This document shows, piece after piece, positions 13,673-14,125 of a stretch of DNA of 14,125 nucleotides. The notes under the pieces are model-generated. The model ran no database searches. It was not told the origin of the DNA and saw only the letters and a list, made by a program, of their open reading frames with translations. Source of the DNA: Polaromonas sp. GTDB lineage: Bacteria; Pseudomonadota; Gammaproteobacteria; Burkholderiales; Burkholderiaceae_C. Where the stretch lies: assembly GCA_023259235.1 (NCBI GenBank), contig JAHFQQ010000056.1, positions 1 to 14,125 on the forward strand, read 5' to 3'. How positions within the stretch are numbered: the first letter of the stretch is position 1; each line of letters begins with the position of its first letter. A program made the translations under genes and the position numbers.

Positions 13673-14125
13673 ATGAGCATGACCCCCGAAGCCATCGAAC
13701 GCATCGCCGCCCTGACGCTGGCGCATTATGAGCGCACTGCCGAAGAATTCTGGCAAGGCACGCGCGACCATGACGTGAGCCAGAATATTGCCGCGCTGCT
13801 GCAATACATCGAGGCACCCGCGCCGTTCAAGCTGCTTGATTTGGGCTGCGGACCGGGACGTGACCTCAAGACTTTCAGGGAACTCGGCCACCACCCTACC
13901 GGCCTGGAGGGCGCCGCGCGGCTGGCCGCAATGGCACGCGCCTACAGCGGCTGCGAAGTGCTGCAGCAGAGCGTCCTCGAACTCGATTTGCCTGACGGGC
14001 ACTTCGACGGCGTGTTTGCCAATGCCGTGCTGTTCCACGTCCCCAGCCAGGCCCTGCCGCGGGTGCTCGGGAAACTGCATGCCACCCTGAAGCCAGGCGG
14101 TGTACTTTTCAGTTCCAACCCCCGC
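13673..14125 (+). CDS. Class I SAM-dependent methyltransferase, N-terminal part (cut by window edge)
   Basis: The visible 151 residues contain a Rossmann-type methyltransferase domain. Motif I is LLDLGCGPGRDLKTF (about 54-68), which binds S-adenosylmethionine; the acidic end of strand 2 is at TGLEGAARLAAMAR. Motif II/III elements are VLELDLPDGHFDGVFANAVLFHVP, followed by LHATLKPGGVLFSSNPR at the edge. It belongs to the Methyltransf_11/25-like group; the target molecule is unknown. The ATG at 13673 is the first in frame, and an ATG two codons later (13679) is equally possible; neither has a good ribosome site. It follows xdhB by 79 bp on the same strand, where xdhC often lies. A role in purine metabolism is not indicated, and it may simply be a neighbour. 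Confidence 0.87.
   Translation, partial: MSMTPEAIERIAALTLAHYERTAEEFWQGTRDHDVSQNIAALLQYIEAPAPFKLLDLGCGPGRDLKTFRELGHHPTGLEGAARLAAMARAYSGCEVLQQSVLELDLPDGHFDGVFANAVLFHVPSQALPRVLGKLHATLKPGGVLFSSNPR

Overview
The window is a purine uptake and catabolism locus from a G+C-rich proteobacterium. The protein style (plant-ferredoxin-type XdhA plus separate XdhB, paired Bmp-type binding proteins, the LysR regulator) and gene order fit Betaproteobacteria, most likely Comamonadaceae (Polaromonas/Rhodoferax/Acidovorax-like). That assignment rests on recognition, not on a search. No RNA genes, mobile elements, CRISPR arrays or integration sites were seen.

Layout. On the minus strand, reading from about 9760 down to 1, the order is: LysR regulator (8819-9760); a complete Bmp/Nup-type ABC importer made of a double ATPase (7155-8747), two permeases (6083-7168 and 5163-6083) and a lipoprotein binding protein (3921-5081); an adenine-deaminase-type amidohydrolase (2774-3826); a YbfB-type MFS transporter (1519-2763); a second, diverged Bmp binding protein (354-1445); and the start of guanine deaminase (1-306, cut by the window edge). 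On the plus strand, divergent from the LysR gene, lie xdhA (9833-11329) and xdhB (11326-13593), the two subunits of a molybdenum xanthine dehydrogenase. After them comes an unrelated-looking SAM methyltransferase (from 13673, cut by the right edge).

How it works together. The importer brings purines across the inner membrane. Adenine deaminase converts adenine to hypoxanthine, guanine deaminase converts guanine to xanthine, and XdhAB oxidises hypoxanthine and xanthine to urate. No nucleosidase or nucleoside phosphorylase is present, so the locus reads as a nucleobase pathway although its importer family is best known for nucleosides. XdhC, the usual cofactor-insertion partner of XdhAB, is not in the window. 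The LysR protein probably controls xdhAB from a 72-bp divergent intergenic region that holds a perfect inverted repeat, and may also control the transport genes that follow it on its own strand.

The individual families are known. The points most worth a second look are the adenine rather than adenosine specificity of the deaminase, the substituted ligand pocket of the second binding protein, the candidate LysR operator, the hairpins that divide the long minus-strand cluster, and the missing xdhC. I did not find a convincing wholly new system.
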